Assembly (NCBI GenBank): GCA_037893245.1
Contig: JBAIAA010000022.1
Span: 930,001 to 994,000, forward strand
Length of the DNA stretch: 64,000 nt
Direction: 5' to 3'
From: Crossaster papposus
Lineage: Eukaryota; Echinodermata; Asteroidea; Velatida; Solasteridae
This document shows, piece after piece, positions 34,099 through 44,930 of this stretch. The notes below the pieces were generated by a model. It was not told the DNA's origin. It was given only the letters and a program-made list of their open reading frames with translations, and ran no database searches. The stretch's first letter is position 1. Each line of letters opens with the position of its first letter. Both the position numbers and the translations under genes were made by a program.

Positions 34099-34865
34099 TC
34101 AGAGAGTCTGTTGACCACCAAGTATGGTCCTACCCATCGAAGTTCTAGCCTTCTTCCCTTCTTCCTCGCCCTCGTGCTTGTACAGCCATGCAAACTGGCC
34201 TTCCTTTAGGCTTTCGCCATGTACCCTGTGATCGTAATTTCGCTTCTGGTTTTTGGCACTCTGCTTCAGGCACTCTCTGGCCCTGCCATGTGCCTCTTGC
34301 AGATTCTGCCGTAACCTCTGGGCAAAATCTGTCGCTGTTGCGTCCTCTACTGTAGGACCCTCAACCAGCAAATCATTTTGAAGCCTCGCCTCCCTTACAA
34401 ACATCATCATGTTTGGAGACTCGCCAGTGGACTCTTGGGGAGTGCACCGATAAGCAAAACATGCGTACGGTAAACACTCGTCCCAGTCACGCTGTCTCCT
34501 CCTCGGATCAATCATCACAGCAACCATGTTAATGGTTCCCAGGACCTTACACATCCCGCCAAACACCGCCGACTTAAAGTTTGTCTCCTGATCGGAATGC
34601 AATTCCAAGGGAATGCCAAACCGACAGACAAACTCACTGACAAACTTGTTCGCTACCGTCTCTGCCTTAGCATCAGGCAGAGCGTATGCCTCCATCCATT
34701 TGGAGCAGTAGTAACCAAATACCATGATCCAGACGTTGCCACTGTCACTCCGGGGGCCGGGGAGTGGCCCCAGCAAGTCCACAGCCACTCTCTCCATGGG
34801 CTCGCCCACCAAATACTGTTGGATCGGGGAAACTCTCCTCTTCGCAGGAGATATCCTCTTCTCAC
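34099..34865 (-). mobile_element. Fossil Ty3/gypsy pol piece: integrase region
   Basis: The minus strand resembles a Ty3/gypsy integrase core and tail, with a DLLGPLPGP-type start, the FGIPLELHSDQ region and the RRQRDWDECLPYACFAYR region. It is an old, broken copy with several breaks in the whole pol. No LTRs or gag were seen. It belongs with the piece at 35742-36299. Confidence 0.75.
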
Positions 34866-34939
34866 ACAGCTCGCAACATCTGATGAATTTTTGATTTTGA
34901 TTTCCGTCGGTCAGCAGTAGTTCATGAGCCTTTCGTTAT

Positions 34940-35400
34940 TCATGATCAACCTATTCAGCAATTGTCTGAGTACAAGTATTTGGGTACTGTGATTGATAGT
35001 AAACTAGCATGGACGACCAACTGTAAAAGTGTTGCAGGAAAAGCAAATCAAAGATTATATTTCCTGAGGAAATTGAAGGAATTGTGCGTTGACATTAGGT
35101 TTTTAATTCTCTTTTATCAGTCCTTGATTCAGAGTATTCGATTTCTTGTTGTCTTGTTTGTAACTTTGGTAACTTGTCAAAAGAAAACATCAAGAAGTTA
35201 GAAAGACCCAGGAAGATTGCCCAACGTATAATTAATTCGAATCTTCCCTCAATTGTTTCCTTGTTTGAGCATCGGGTTTTGTTGAAAGTTAACAAAATTA
35301 TGCATGACTCCTCACACCCATTGAATAATCATTTTAAATTCAACATATCTGGCATCCTCCTTTGTGTTCCACCCATTTCACTCTGTCGCACTAGAAATTA
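34940..35400 (+). mobile_element. LINE reverse-transcriptase C-terminal fragment
   Basis: EYKYLGTVIDSKLAW and QRLYFLRKLKEL, followed by FYQSLIQS, are typical of the end of a non-LTR retrotransposon reverse transcriptase. A second frame continues with KIAQRIINSNLP. It is 5'-truncated and carries a frame change near 35175. It lies between the two Ty3/gypsy pieces, on the other strand, and so seems to have inserted there. Confidence 0.65.
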
Positions 35401-35741
35401 ATTTGTTCAAAATGCCATCCACCTTTTCAATACGTGTGTCAAGAGGTAATTGCTGATGCATATCTTAGGATTGTTTAATAACTGGTTCATCATTAATTTG
35501 TTATACATGTCGTGTTTATCGTCTCTTTGTAGTGTTGTATATCAGTGTTCTGGTCGCGGGTCGCTGCAAGTCGGTCACGCATCATTCATTTTTAGTCGAC
35601 TCGCGAGCTGTTGATGAACTTTGACGAAGTGATTTGTGAGTGATTTGTTAGTGACATGTGAGTGGCTCGATTGCAGCTCTGGCATTGGATGCAGTGTATA
35701 TTGTATTATGATCTGTTACTCGTTATGAATTTTGGTATTTT

Positions 35742-36299
35742 TTAGGAATGCCAGTGTTTACGGCTTGCAAAGTCGAGGACCTTCTCTTCCCCGTCATGGA
35801 TCTGAGACAAAACTGCCCCAATCCCATCTCCACTAGCATCTGTATCTAAGATGTAGTCACTATCAGGAACGGGGTATGCCAACACCGGTGCTGTCTGTAG
35901 TCTCTGCTTCAACCCAACAAATGCATGTTGGCAGGCATCTGTCCACTGGAACTCACGCGACTTTTCAGTCAGCGCATGCAACGGTGAAGTCACCTCAACC
36001 TGGAGAAGACGACTCGTAGTCGTTCAATTCCTTCTTTCACAGTCTTGCCAAACACAATGACATCGTCCAGGTATATCAGCAGGATGTCCCACCTGACGAC
36101 CTGCCATCACCTTCTCCATCACCCTTTCAAAGGTAGCAGGGGCGTTGCAAAGACCAAAGGGCATGCATCGCCACCTGTATAAACCGTTCCGCACTACAAA
36201 GGTTGACTTCTGGCTGGCATCCTCATCGAGGTCAACCTGCCAATACACAGACGCTAAATCGAGAGTGGAAAACCACTCTGCACCCACCCACCAGCGCAT
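35742..36299 (-). mobile_element. Fossil Ty3/gypsy pol piece: reverse transcriptase and RNase H
   Basis: The minus strand shows reverse-transcriptase character (FSTLDLASVYWQV, then RCMPFGLCNAPATFERVM), then the start of an RNase H-like region (YILDTDASGDGIGAVLSQ). It is an old, broken copy, in the same orientation as and upstream of the integrase piece. Confidence 0.75.
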
Positions 36300-36801
36300 A
36301 TAGTGTCTCGTCGATACGAGGGACAGCGAACATAACTTCTGTCCAATTACACATGTTGCATGTGTACAACTTACAGCTACAATTATTTGTTAATTATAGA
36401 TACTTTTGGCCACATACAATTCTTGAGACATCGAAAGGAAAACATATTCATCAAAAATAAAACAGTGCAGCCATTTTGAAGAGCAAGATGGCAGCCATTC
36501 ATGTTTTCTTTCCTGCAAATACAAATTGTAAAGTTTCAACCTTTGACATAAACAATAGGGGGTTTACAGCCTCAAAGATTGATTTCATATGACATTTAAA
36601 CGTTGATTTAGGCAAAAAAGAGGCTAAAAATGGCGGCCATTTTGAAATCTAAGATGGCCGCCCTCTGCCACACTTAACATTTTGCCAACATGTTTTTTCT
36701 TATTCCTGAGGGTCTGATTTAGGTATCTAGATAGGTGGCATGTTCTAATCATTCGGTGCCTACGGGACTTAATTTCGTGTCATAAGCTCCCGGACTACAT
36801 T

Positions 36802-38610
36802 CACAATCACATCATTCCAACAGATGTCAACCCAATTAATATTATGCCCCTAATCGGCGTACTATGTCAGCTCCTAAACACAGTTTGCATGTTCCATGGG
36901 GTCGGGATGAGGCGACTAAACGAGGGTTTATCTCAAGAATTAGTCGTCTGCCTATAACCGACTTCATGAAATTGAAAGATGCGATGCGTTAGGAGCCCCA
37001 ACGCTAAACTGTTTTCGTAGTCAATGAGGGAATACAAAGCTTTGTCGTGTGATCATCCAGTTTAGGTCTATTGTCGAATTTGAAGCTCATGATACACTCA
37101 CTGTAGGTTGTTAATTTTATTGTATGTACATAAGTTGTTTCTAATTGTTTTGTTTTACTGTCTTAATGTTTTGTACAATTATTTTAATCTGTAAAGCAAA
37201 TATATTTTAATACCAAATTCTACTTTATGTTTAATTTTGATTTTAAACTGATGCCCACAAGCTGCAGCTTAATCAAAACAACATTTTTTTTTTATTTTTT
37301 TTTGGTTTCCCGAATTAATAAATAAATAAATAAATAATGAAAATACCAAATAATTCTTCCATGAAATAACCAACCATTGTTTATACACATTTATTTCTAT
37401 GTAACGAAGAGATACGGATTGTAAAAAAACCACCACGGATTCAACGCAGTCCGTACAAAAAAATGGGGCTCGGTGTTTAGAAACGATAGAATGATCAATA
37501 CGTATAGGCAGTGTTCGGGCGGTCTGTTCTTGACTCGCGAAACTCGATTGTGCAAAACCCTGAATAATAGGTGGTGTGTGATCCTGTTCCGTGTGCAAGG
37601 TTCTTGGGTCGCGTTAAGGCGCGAGAACCGAGTTTCGCGTGTCAAGAACAGACCGCCCGACGAACCAGTCATGATCAGAGCAGTCAGAGTCATTATTGGA
37701 GTGACCCGGATGTACAGGGGCCGCGTGCGCAGAGTTCATCAAGTTTATGTTGTTTTGTCTGGTACGTGACTTCATTTTCGGTCTGTATTTCCTCCAAAGC
37801 TCTAGGGACCATTTTTTTATAAGCTGCTAAGCGCAACAAATTTTGAGCTGCTAATCACAATAAATTGGCTTAGCACAACAATTCTTTGCTCAGTTAAAAT
37901 GGTTACCAGTTTGGACTCCATGTGTTTTTCCTGGGCGCCTCTCAAATAAACTAGTAAAACATTCTACCTGAGGCTAAACCATTTATACATGTACTTGTAT
38001 GCATGTCTTGTGCTGAATCAAGTGAAAAAAAAAAAAAAAATAACCCCCCCCCCCAAAAAAAAACAACAAAAAAACCCAACAACAAACAAACAAACAAACA
38101 CCCCAACAAACAGAAACAAGCAGAAACACATTCTCATAACTTTAGTGTTCAAGCGGCTTTGACATTAAACCCCATAAATGCGTTACCATCAAAATGAATT
38201 TTAACAAAATGTCGAAACATTCGCAGAATACTATTTTTAAAACTTGATGTAGAGCGTAGAGATGTGGAACTCGATTTGTTTTCAAAATGTTTTGGTATAA
38301 TAGGTTCCCTTTAATAATATCGTGGCTAGTGTTTGTTTCATAAATGGAGCTCTACATACAACACACACTGAACACTGAACAAATCACGACCGGTGTACGT
38401 CATGTTTCTATCCACCAATCATAGTTGGTCACCCAACAAGTCAGTGGCTCGAGTGGTTTTTCAGTGGTTCTTTAATAATAGATCAGTTGCCATTGTTCTT
38501 TTCATAAGTATACGTTTACGCATTACCCAGCTGCCAAAGAAAAAACACGTGGTCTAAGTTCCTTTATTGCCTTTTCGCCATGCAAACCTTTGAATCTCAT
38601 CTGTCATCCT
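36802..38610. other. No gene recognised; small foldback and simple repeats
   Basis: A hairpin lies at 37514-37668 (GGGCGGTCTGTTCTTGAC in both arms). An A/C-rich low-complexity run lies at 38022-38110. I see no exon signals. Confidence 0.5.
37514..37668. repeat. Snap-back repeat
   Basis: The left arm reads CGGGCGGTCTGTTCTTGACT and CGCGAAACTCG, and the right arm is its complement. The centre of about 65 bp is unique. Confidence 0.65.
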
Positions 38611-38616
38611 TGCATT

Positions 38617-39112
38617 GGTCAGTTGTGAGTGTCAATCACAAAGCACACGTTTGAACGTGTCATCGATGACTATAACACGTCCGCCAATAAGATGTGTTAA
38701 TTTAACAGTGTCGGTGACTAAAAGTCACACTAACATAACTTCCGTCTCATAAATATTAAACAAGTCAGTGATGCGTGATTGACAGCGCACTAGGGACCAC
38801 GCATATGAACTTGTCATCGACGTCTATAAAACGTCAACCAATAAGATTTGTTCATTGTACAGTGTCGGTGACTGAAAGTCACATTAACGTAACTCCCGTC
38901 ATTAATATTAAACGAGTCAGTGGTGTGTGATTGACAGCGCACTATAGGGGCCAATCACAAACCGGGCAAAGTTTCTCAGTCACTGCTTAGGAAATCGATG
39001 ACAAGTTTTTAAGGCAGGAGCGCGCGCTTCATTCCTCACAACGATCGCAACTCATCTTCGCCTTTGGCAGGAGGACAACCAAAGAGAGACCTACAAGAAC
39101 GAGATTTACAAG
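38617..39112 (+). promoter_or_regulatory. Second copy of the C1q promoter repeats and exon 1
   Basis: Two diverged copies of the 144-bp promoter unit (from about 38640 and 38800) are followed by the exon-1 sequence and the same ACAAG before GTAAG donor at 39113. Spacing and order match the left end of the window. No signal-peptide, collagen or C1q coding sequence was found downstream within about 10 kb. Confidence 0.65.
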
Positions 39113-39241
39113 GTAAGATTCTGTGACAGATGGAAACATGCTCTTTAAGTCTTGAGATGGAATTAATGTTTTTATTCCTTCTTGATATGTGGTTCTTACG
39201 AAAGTATTTTTTTACGAAACTCATGAATAGAGTATGTATTG

Positions 39242-39556
39242 TCAAATGGTATGCTTTGCTGTCCACGTAAATGGTTGTAAAAGGCTGTTCACGTACTTAG
39301 GGTCCCCTATACATGTATACCCTTGGTTCTGTGCTTGATGTTCAAGCTGTTCCACCATCCTTCTGACATGCTTTAATGAGCACACACAGCCTACCCCAGC
39401 ATCATACCAAGCATCTTTTAGCATCATGTCAGAATCTGCCGCGTATCCTGTTCCAGAATCTTCCACCTCATGTCCACTGAACTCGGCACCATCCACAACC
39501 CATATGGTGTTAGCGCAAGCATCCCATCCTATTGATTTTTTCACCACTCCGTGCAA
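39242..39556 (-). pseudogene. Unidentified coding-like block, copy 2
   Basis: An open minus-strand segment of 104 codons includes IGWDACANTIWVVDGAEFSG and a C-terminal GDPKYVNSLLQPFTW. It is the better preserved copy of the block at 1092-1418. The TIWVVDG turn is faintly like lectin-type repeats, but I cannot assign it. Its upstream side is cut by the TIR element that begins at 39580. Confidence 0.4.
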
Positions 39557-39579
39557 ACCCTTAGGGCATCAGTCTTATT

Positions 39580-41107
39580 AGTGTTCATGCGTTTTGCACG
39601 TACGTAAGACGGTCATTAAGCTCTCGGCCCATGAAAAACTCTGCTTTGCTGACTCCGCCCCAAGCTCCAACCGCATCCGGACGTCGACGTCTATAGAATT
39701 TCACAACGAGTTTGGTAGCCGATTGTTCAATTCCTTTTCACTCGTGGATTTGCAACAATGGAGATTAACAACACACTGCCTTCTATTACTTCAATGGTTG
39801 TCCGGCAATAAGAACTATTATAGTCTAGGCGATATTTAAAAAAAGGTCTCATCTCGGGCAAGAAGAGGCATCTTTTGAGCAGAAGTTTGTAACATAGCTA
39901 TTTATTTCGGAGTGCTGAATCCGAAAATGATGGCCACCAAGCTCGATTTTTAGTGGAAATATGCCTGACTTGCATAAATCTGTAATAACTGTCGTGTAAA
40001 CCATTTGTTCCCATATTTGTATATATTATTATATATTTTTTTAATTTTGTTGCAATGTTTTTTGGGTGATTTTATTTACAATTCCTTACTTCAATAACAT
40101 TTGGTAAAGCTATAATAGACTGAATAATTATGAGAACACAGTAACGATCAAAATGGCTAAAAATCATACCCTTAAGTTGCGCGCATTTACCTATGAAAAA
40201 GTTTAACCCATGGCGTCGATTTACACAGGAAACATGTTGAAAATACTTAGTGAAAACACTAGTTTTCACTAGTTTACACTAGTAAAAGACGTACCTAAAG
40301 GATTGTGACTCTTTTCAAATGATACGTCTATGTAAAAAACGATCACTTGGCGTACGTGGGACGATGTCTTCTGAAAATACAACTCGTCTTTAGAAATGTA
40401 AAACTTTCATATAAAAGGAAGTTACTCAACTGCAGATGTTCACCAAGAACATCATATGAAGCGCCATATGTGGCAGAGAAATCCCCCTTTTTTCTGTTGA
40501 GCACTGTGCTCCCGGTATTTTAGGAATTCTTTTATAGGTTTCAAGCGAGATGTTTTAGATAACAATAGCGTGGACTGTGTATATGGATAAGAGGGGATTA
40601 CCCCTCTGCCACATATCGTGCTGGGTATAAAGAACACTCTTGAAGCCGCCGACTGTATACACGGTATAGGTCTAACCTACGAGAAGTATGGATCCCAATG
40701 TCATTTTATTATTTGTGTGGTACAGTACCGTCATTTCTACATCAAATCACCATTATTTACCCTGGAAAATGTGGAACTTTTGGACAAAGGGGGATGGGGT
40801 GCGTATGCACCCGTCGCAACCCCCTGTGTACCATACGGCCTGCACTATCGTCATAAAGAGTCCTATAACCTCCGAGCCGTGAACAACTCGATGAAGTATA
40901 GAGTTGAATTATCCTCTTCACGACCTTCGTTGCAAATCAACGGAGTAAAAGAAAACCAACAATGGCAGACGGTGCTCATTGTGGAATTCTAAGGACGTAG
41001 ACAGTCAAAGGGAGTGACGCTTGGGGTGGAGCCTGCAAAGCAGAGCTTTTTATTGGCCAAGAGCTTTTTAATGACCGTCTTACGTACGTGCAAAACGCAT
41101 GAACACT
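39580..41107. mobile_element. TIR element, 1.5 kb
   Basis: AGTGTTCATGCGTTTTGCAC begins an inverted repeat of about 75 bp shared by both ends, including GTACGTAAGACGGTCATTAA. It interrupts the duplicated segment just after CTTATT, where copy 1 (near 1420) continues. The interior holds a partial arm of the 17774-18929 family (39950-40140), an inverted pair around CATATGTGGCAGAG (40465-40615), and a 124-codon plus-strand open frame (40618-40992) of unknown nature. Confidence 0.65.
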
Positions 41108-42180
41108 ACTGCGCCGTATTTCTGGCCGCATGAGGGCGCTGTCGGACGCCATTTTCTGGGTACCCAACACAGGCAAAATGTATTGAAGTAGTTTTAGTAA
41201 CTTTACTTTTTCTAAAAACTGAATATTATGAAGAAAAACAATTTGAAGCTGTAAAAATATTTAAACTGTCGTAAATCATCTCCTAATCACTTTTAATTAT
41301 ATACCCCCAAATACCGTGAGCACAGCGCCCTCAACGTTAAATAATACGGCCTATAAACAAAGTTCAAAGATCAAATCTCGCGCATATGTCGAGGCGCTGG
41401 TACAGTTCTTATTTCACTTCTCAAACAAATTAAAATAAATTCAAACCCGCTTACCAAATATATGTATATTGAATGTGAATATAAAAATATACATTTCATT
41501 AAAAACCAAGAAACGCTGACACAATTACCACTGGTGCCAACAAAAAGACAAACACCTAACTAAAAAAGAAAGTCCCCACATGCTTTTGATTGTTCCTAAA
41601 AAAAAAACGATGCCAAAAAATAAAGCAAGTTGTGTCTGAACATTTCCCAAAACAATCTTACAACAAAAATGTGTAAAGTGATTTCAAATGTTGCTGGTCC
41701 TATTTTCACCACTTTTTTTTATTGCATATTTTGCATGTGCTTCAAGGTTTAGTGAACGAATGAATTGTTACACATTAATGTTTAGCTATAGCGATTTGTG
41801 ATCTTACTCAAATACTCAAGTGTAAAAACAGATCATAAATTGTTTAATTTTGTCCATACAATCATTGTTGTTGGCAAAATAAAGAAGATGGGTGAATTAC
41901 TAATGGGTTTCTCTTCTGATTAGTGGTTATTTGCTCGTAGATGTATGCCTAGTAATTTGTTGTAATTGTACCAAAACATATTGGGGGCTTTCTTTTTTGG
42001 CTGGCGTAGTGTATAGGCCTATTTCAGTAATGTATATACTATATTAACATACATGTTTGCAATGTACACACTAAAACGTACGAGTCGTCACCAAACCTAT
42101 ACAATTTTTTTTATAGCTGTACAATTTTGGAAGTATTAAACGTTATAAATGTTTCATTAATCATATAGGGTCAATATAAG
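41108..42180. other. No recognisable gene
   Basis: AT-rich DNA with short open frames only. No element ends or splice-supported exons seen. Confidence 0.5.
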
Positions 42181-42184
42181 GTAA

Positions 42185-43050
42185 CGTCTCAAAACATAGT
42201 TGGTTAAAATTTTAACCCACAGTTTACCAAACGTTGGGCAAAAGTTTTAACCAGTTTTAACTGTTGTGTGGTTCCCTTGGTAACCAGCGGTTGGTGAAAC
42301 ATTGTCATTTCACTCAACGTTGATTAAATGTAACCAAATTTAACCACAGTTGGTTAACCACATTGGCTCAATTGAAGAAAAAAATACACATTGTTGATCA
42401 CAATTGTAAAGGGGTCGTATACTTTTGGTAATTGGAACCCACTGTTTGTTTCAATCTTGTATAGTTACATATATATACAGATATATACCATAAAACTAAC
42501 CTGTTCAAATTTCATTTCAAAAGGTGGTAGCGATTTGGAGATATTGCCGAAAATCTGGAGCGGTTATGTCCACGCAGGAAGAATAATCTGCATTGGAATA
42601 CAAAATCTGGGAAACGTCACTGCAGTAACGCTTCTCAGATTCAATTTTTTGAGGATAAAAAATTATATCTTTTCCATTACTCATTTACTTCGAAGTGAAA
42701 AGTTTCAAAAAATGCATTAAAATATCCAAAGCTGCTGTACTTCTATACCAAGTAAGTTTGTATTGCCATTAATTTTTGGAGTAATTACCAAACGTATACG
42801 ATCCCTTTAATGTAACCAAATGTAACCACAATTGGGTAAATTTACTCATTTTATTCAACCGTTAGTTACCACGTAAACAACACAACACTCGGTAAAAACA
42901 AATGTTTCAAATGTCGCCAAACTTTGGGTAAAATGTACCCAACATTGGTCAAATGGAAAGAAAAAAAAACAAAAAACATTGTTGGTTAAAATGTTACCAA
43001 ACTATTTTAACCAACTTAAATTGTAATACATGGTTTTTGAGAGTGGAACA
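42185..43050. mobile_element. Inverted-repeat element rich in GGTTAA/TTAACC motifs
   Basis: The left arm (AAAACATAGTTGGTTAAAA) and right arm (TTTTAACCAACTT and AATACATGGTTTTTGA) are inverted. Many degenerate TTGGTTAA and AACCACA motifs fill both halves. It is interrupted by the MITE at 42410-42807. Confidence 0.55.
42410..42807. mobile_element. PIF/Harbinger-like MITE, intact copy
   Basis: The ends are AGGGGTCGTATACTTTTGGT and an imperfect complement, with a TAA duplication at each side. It serves as the reference for the split copy at 58008-60249, which shares CTGGAGCGGTTAT and CCAAAGCTGCTGTAC. Confidence 0.75.
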
Positions 43051-43082
43051 TTCCCATCTCCGAGAACGTTTCGACTCTATAT

Positions 43083-43258
43083 ACACTCAGGGGAAAAAAG
43101 AAACGCACCACTGATTTTTTTTATAGTTTTGCCCGAACCCTAACCCCTAACCCCTAACCCTATTTGTAGCGATTCAAACACATACATTTGATTTCACAAA
43201 ATTCGGGCAAATCTATAAAAAAAAAATCAGTGGTGCGTTTATTTTTTTCCATGAGTAT
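43083..43258. mobile_element. Mariner-type MITE with telomere-like stretch
   Basis: Inverted ends of about 55 bp contain AAAAAAGAAACGCACCACTG and GTTTTGCCCGAA, next to TA-rich targets. Inside the left arm stands CCCTAACCCCTAACCC. The ends match those of the Tc1/mariner relic at 51901-52470. Confidence 0.75.
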
Positions 43259-43735
43259 ACATGAATCTAGGACACAATGCGCAATACTTAGCCACACATC
43301 TACATCATTCCATCTATCGACACAATTAGTTGAATATTCATTCCTGATAATTTGTCTTGGAAGTTGAACAAAATTTGTCAAAAATTGTATCAATCGAACA
43401 TTATCTTTGAGAAACTTTACATTTCATGAAGTAGTGGGCGCCGTGTCTCTTTTACATGCATAGTGTTGCAAGATGTATTGTACAAAATCTACTCTGCATA
43501 ACCTATTACAAAACCGACCACAACATAAAACCATAAACATAATCTTATAAGGTTATTGTACACAAAGGATATGTACACAAAATATGTTCTGAAGTAATAC
43601 ATGTCACACTAGGGTTCACCACGTTAAATTGTTTATAGCTACTGGTCCATTCGTATTTCAGGTACTAAGAGTAACCGACTAAAACTTGTGGGTTCACTCT
43701 GTATATTGTACTGCAGTGCAACGTGCATAGGAAAA

Positions 43736-44372
43736 CTCATCCTGAGCCACGCAGCGCTTTTACGCGCTTTCTTCTAATAGCGCTCAACCCCCTGAGGTGT
43801 TCTCACAAATGTTCATCCTCCCACGTAAACATTTTAATTAATCGGAAAAATTGTAAAAAATAACGTACAGAACGTTAAATAAAGCTTTGCTATTATATAT
43901 TATACAGAATAAGAAACATAAAAGACTGAAAAGCTACGTAAACTCCAATAAAATTAAAAATAAAGGTAGAAATTGTCCTAAGTTTACAAGGGATGGCCGT
44001 TCATAACATGTATTGGCCAACTTGTTTAATGACAATTCAAGAGCCCGTTAAACGCTGGCTCAGGATGGCATCCAATGTCCAAGCGAATGGACCAATAGAA
44101 ATGCGCGTTGGTTCGCATGCCTTTGGCTGTTTTTCAAACCTCAGCTTTGTCTTCGTCTCGGGCTTCATTATACAGTTTAGCAATAGGCTGTAGCCAGAGA
44201 CGGATCCAAAGCCAGGGTTTGGGAAATGGCCTTGGTCTGTTTGTAACGGAGGCTCTGATTAGGCGCATGTTTTTTGCGCTAATAATCACGGATCTGGCCG
44301 AATGCCGCATGGGTTTGAGCGCTATTACTATAGTAGAAAGCGCGTAAAAGCACTGCGTGGCTCAGGGTGAGG
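43736..44372. mobile_element. TIR element, about 640 bp
   Basis: CCTGAGCCACGCAGCGCTTT and CGCGCTTTCT are mirrored, with one change, at 44330-44370, and AGCGCT follows in both arms. No coding content was seen. Confidence 0.7.
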
Positions 44373-44594
44373 AAAACTGTGTAGTGATATGTTAAGTATT
44401 AAAATTGCCTCAAAAGAGGTTCTGGGCATAGGGATGCCACGTCGCGCCGTGTATCAACCTCATGGAATGACATGGTTTAACTGTATCGGCTTTAGTCATG
44501 GTCCAATTATGACCTAACATGCAGCAAACGGACTAATAAAAGCAAGGACTATCCAGGACTTTTCAAGGGGAGGAGCACTTTTGGTGATTATATG

Positions 44595-44665
44595 GGGGAG
44601 GGGGTATAAGGGGAGGGGGTATAAGGGGAGGGGGTATAAGGGGAGGGGGTATAAGGGGAGAGGGT
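44595..44665. repeat. 15-bp G-rich minisatellite
   Basis: Four to five copies of GGGTATAAGGGGAGG. This explains the Pro/Leu/Ile open frame on the minus strand. Confidence 0.8.
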
Positions 44666-44807
44666 CTAAGGGAAGGGGGTGTCCCCCTCCTCTTTGCGAA
44701 TGTTTTGAATAAATAGATATCAGATGCCATCTGGTGCAATATTTTGCAAGTTTTATGGCATATCATGTGAGACCATATATCATCAGTAAAAATTAACGTT
44801 TTCACAC

Positions 44808-44930
44808 TACGAGTTTTTGAATAATAGAAATGCAGTTTCACCTTTAAACCACTGTAAAATCTCCGTGAAATGTTACGGTGTTTTAAGGGTGAAACTGCAT
44901 TTCCATTGTTCAAAAATTCATATTGTCACG
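44808..44930. repeat. Hairpin repeat, about 120 bp
   Basis: GAAATGCAGTTTCACC and GGTGAAACTGCATTTC, with GTTTTTGAA and TTCAAAAAT outside them, form a long stem. Confidence 0.7.

Larger units (their letters stand above)
33423..36796. mobile_element. TIR element with 5-bp duplication ACATT, holding retroelement pieces
   Basis: Ends AGTCAGGGAGCTTATG and the complement of AGTCCGGGAGCTTATG are flanked by ACATT on both sides (33418-33422 and 36797-36801). The arms run about 160 bp with matching GCAGAGGGCGGCCATCTT and CATGTTGGCAA segments. The AGTC start and 5-bp duplication are like those of the 17774-18929 element, so they may be one family. The interior holds a fossil Ty3/gypsy pol and a LINE tail. 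No own transposase was seen. Confidence 0.65.
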
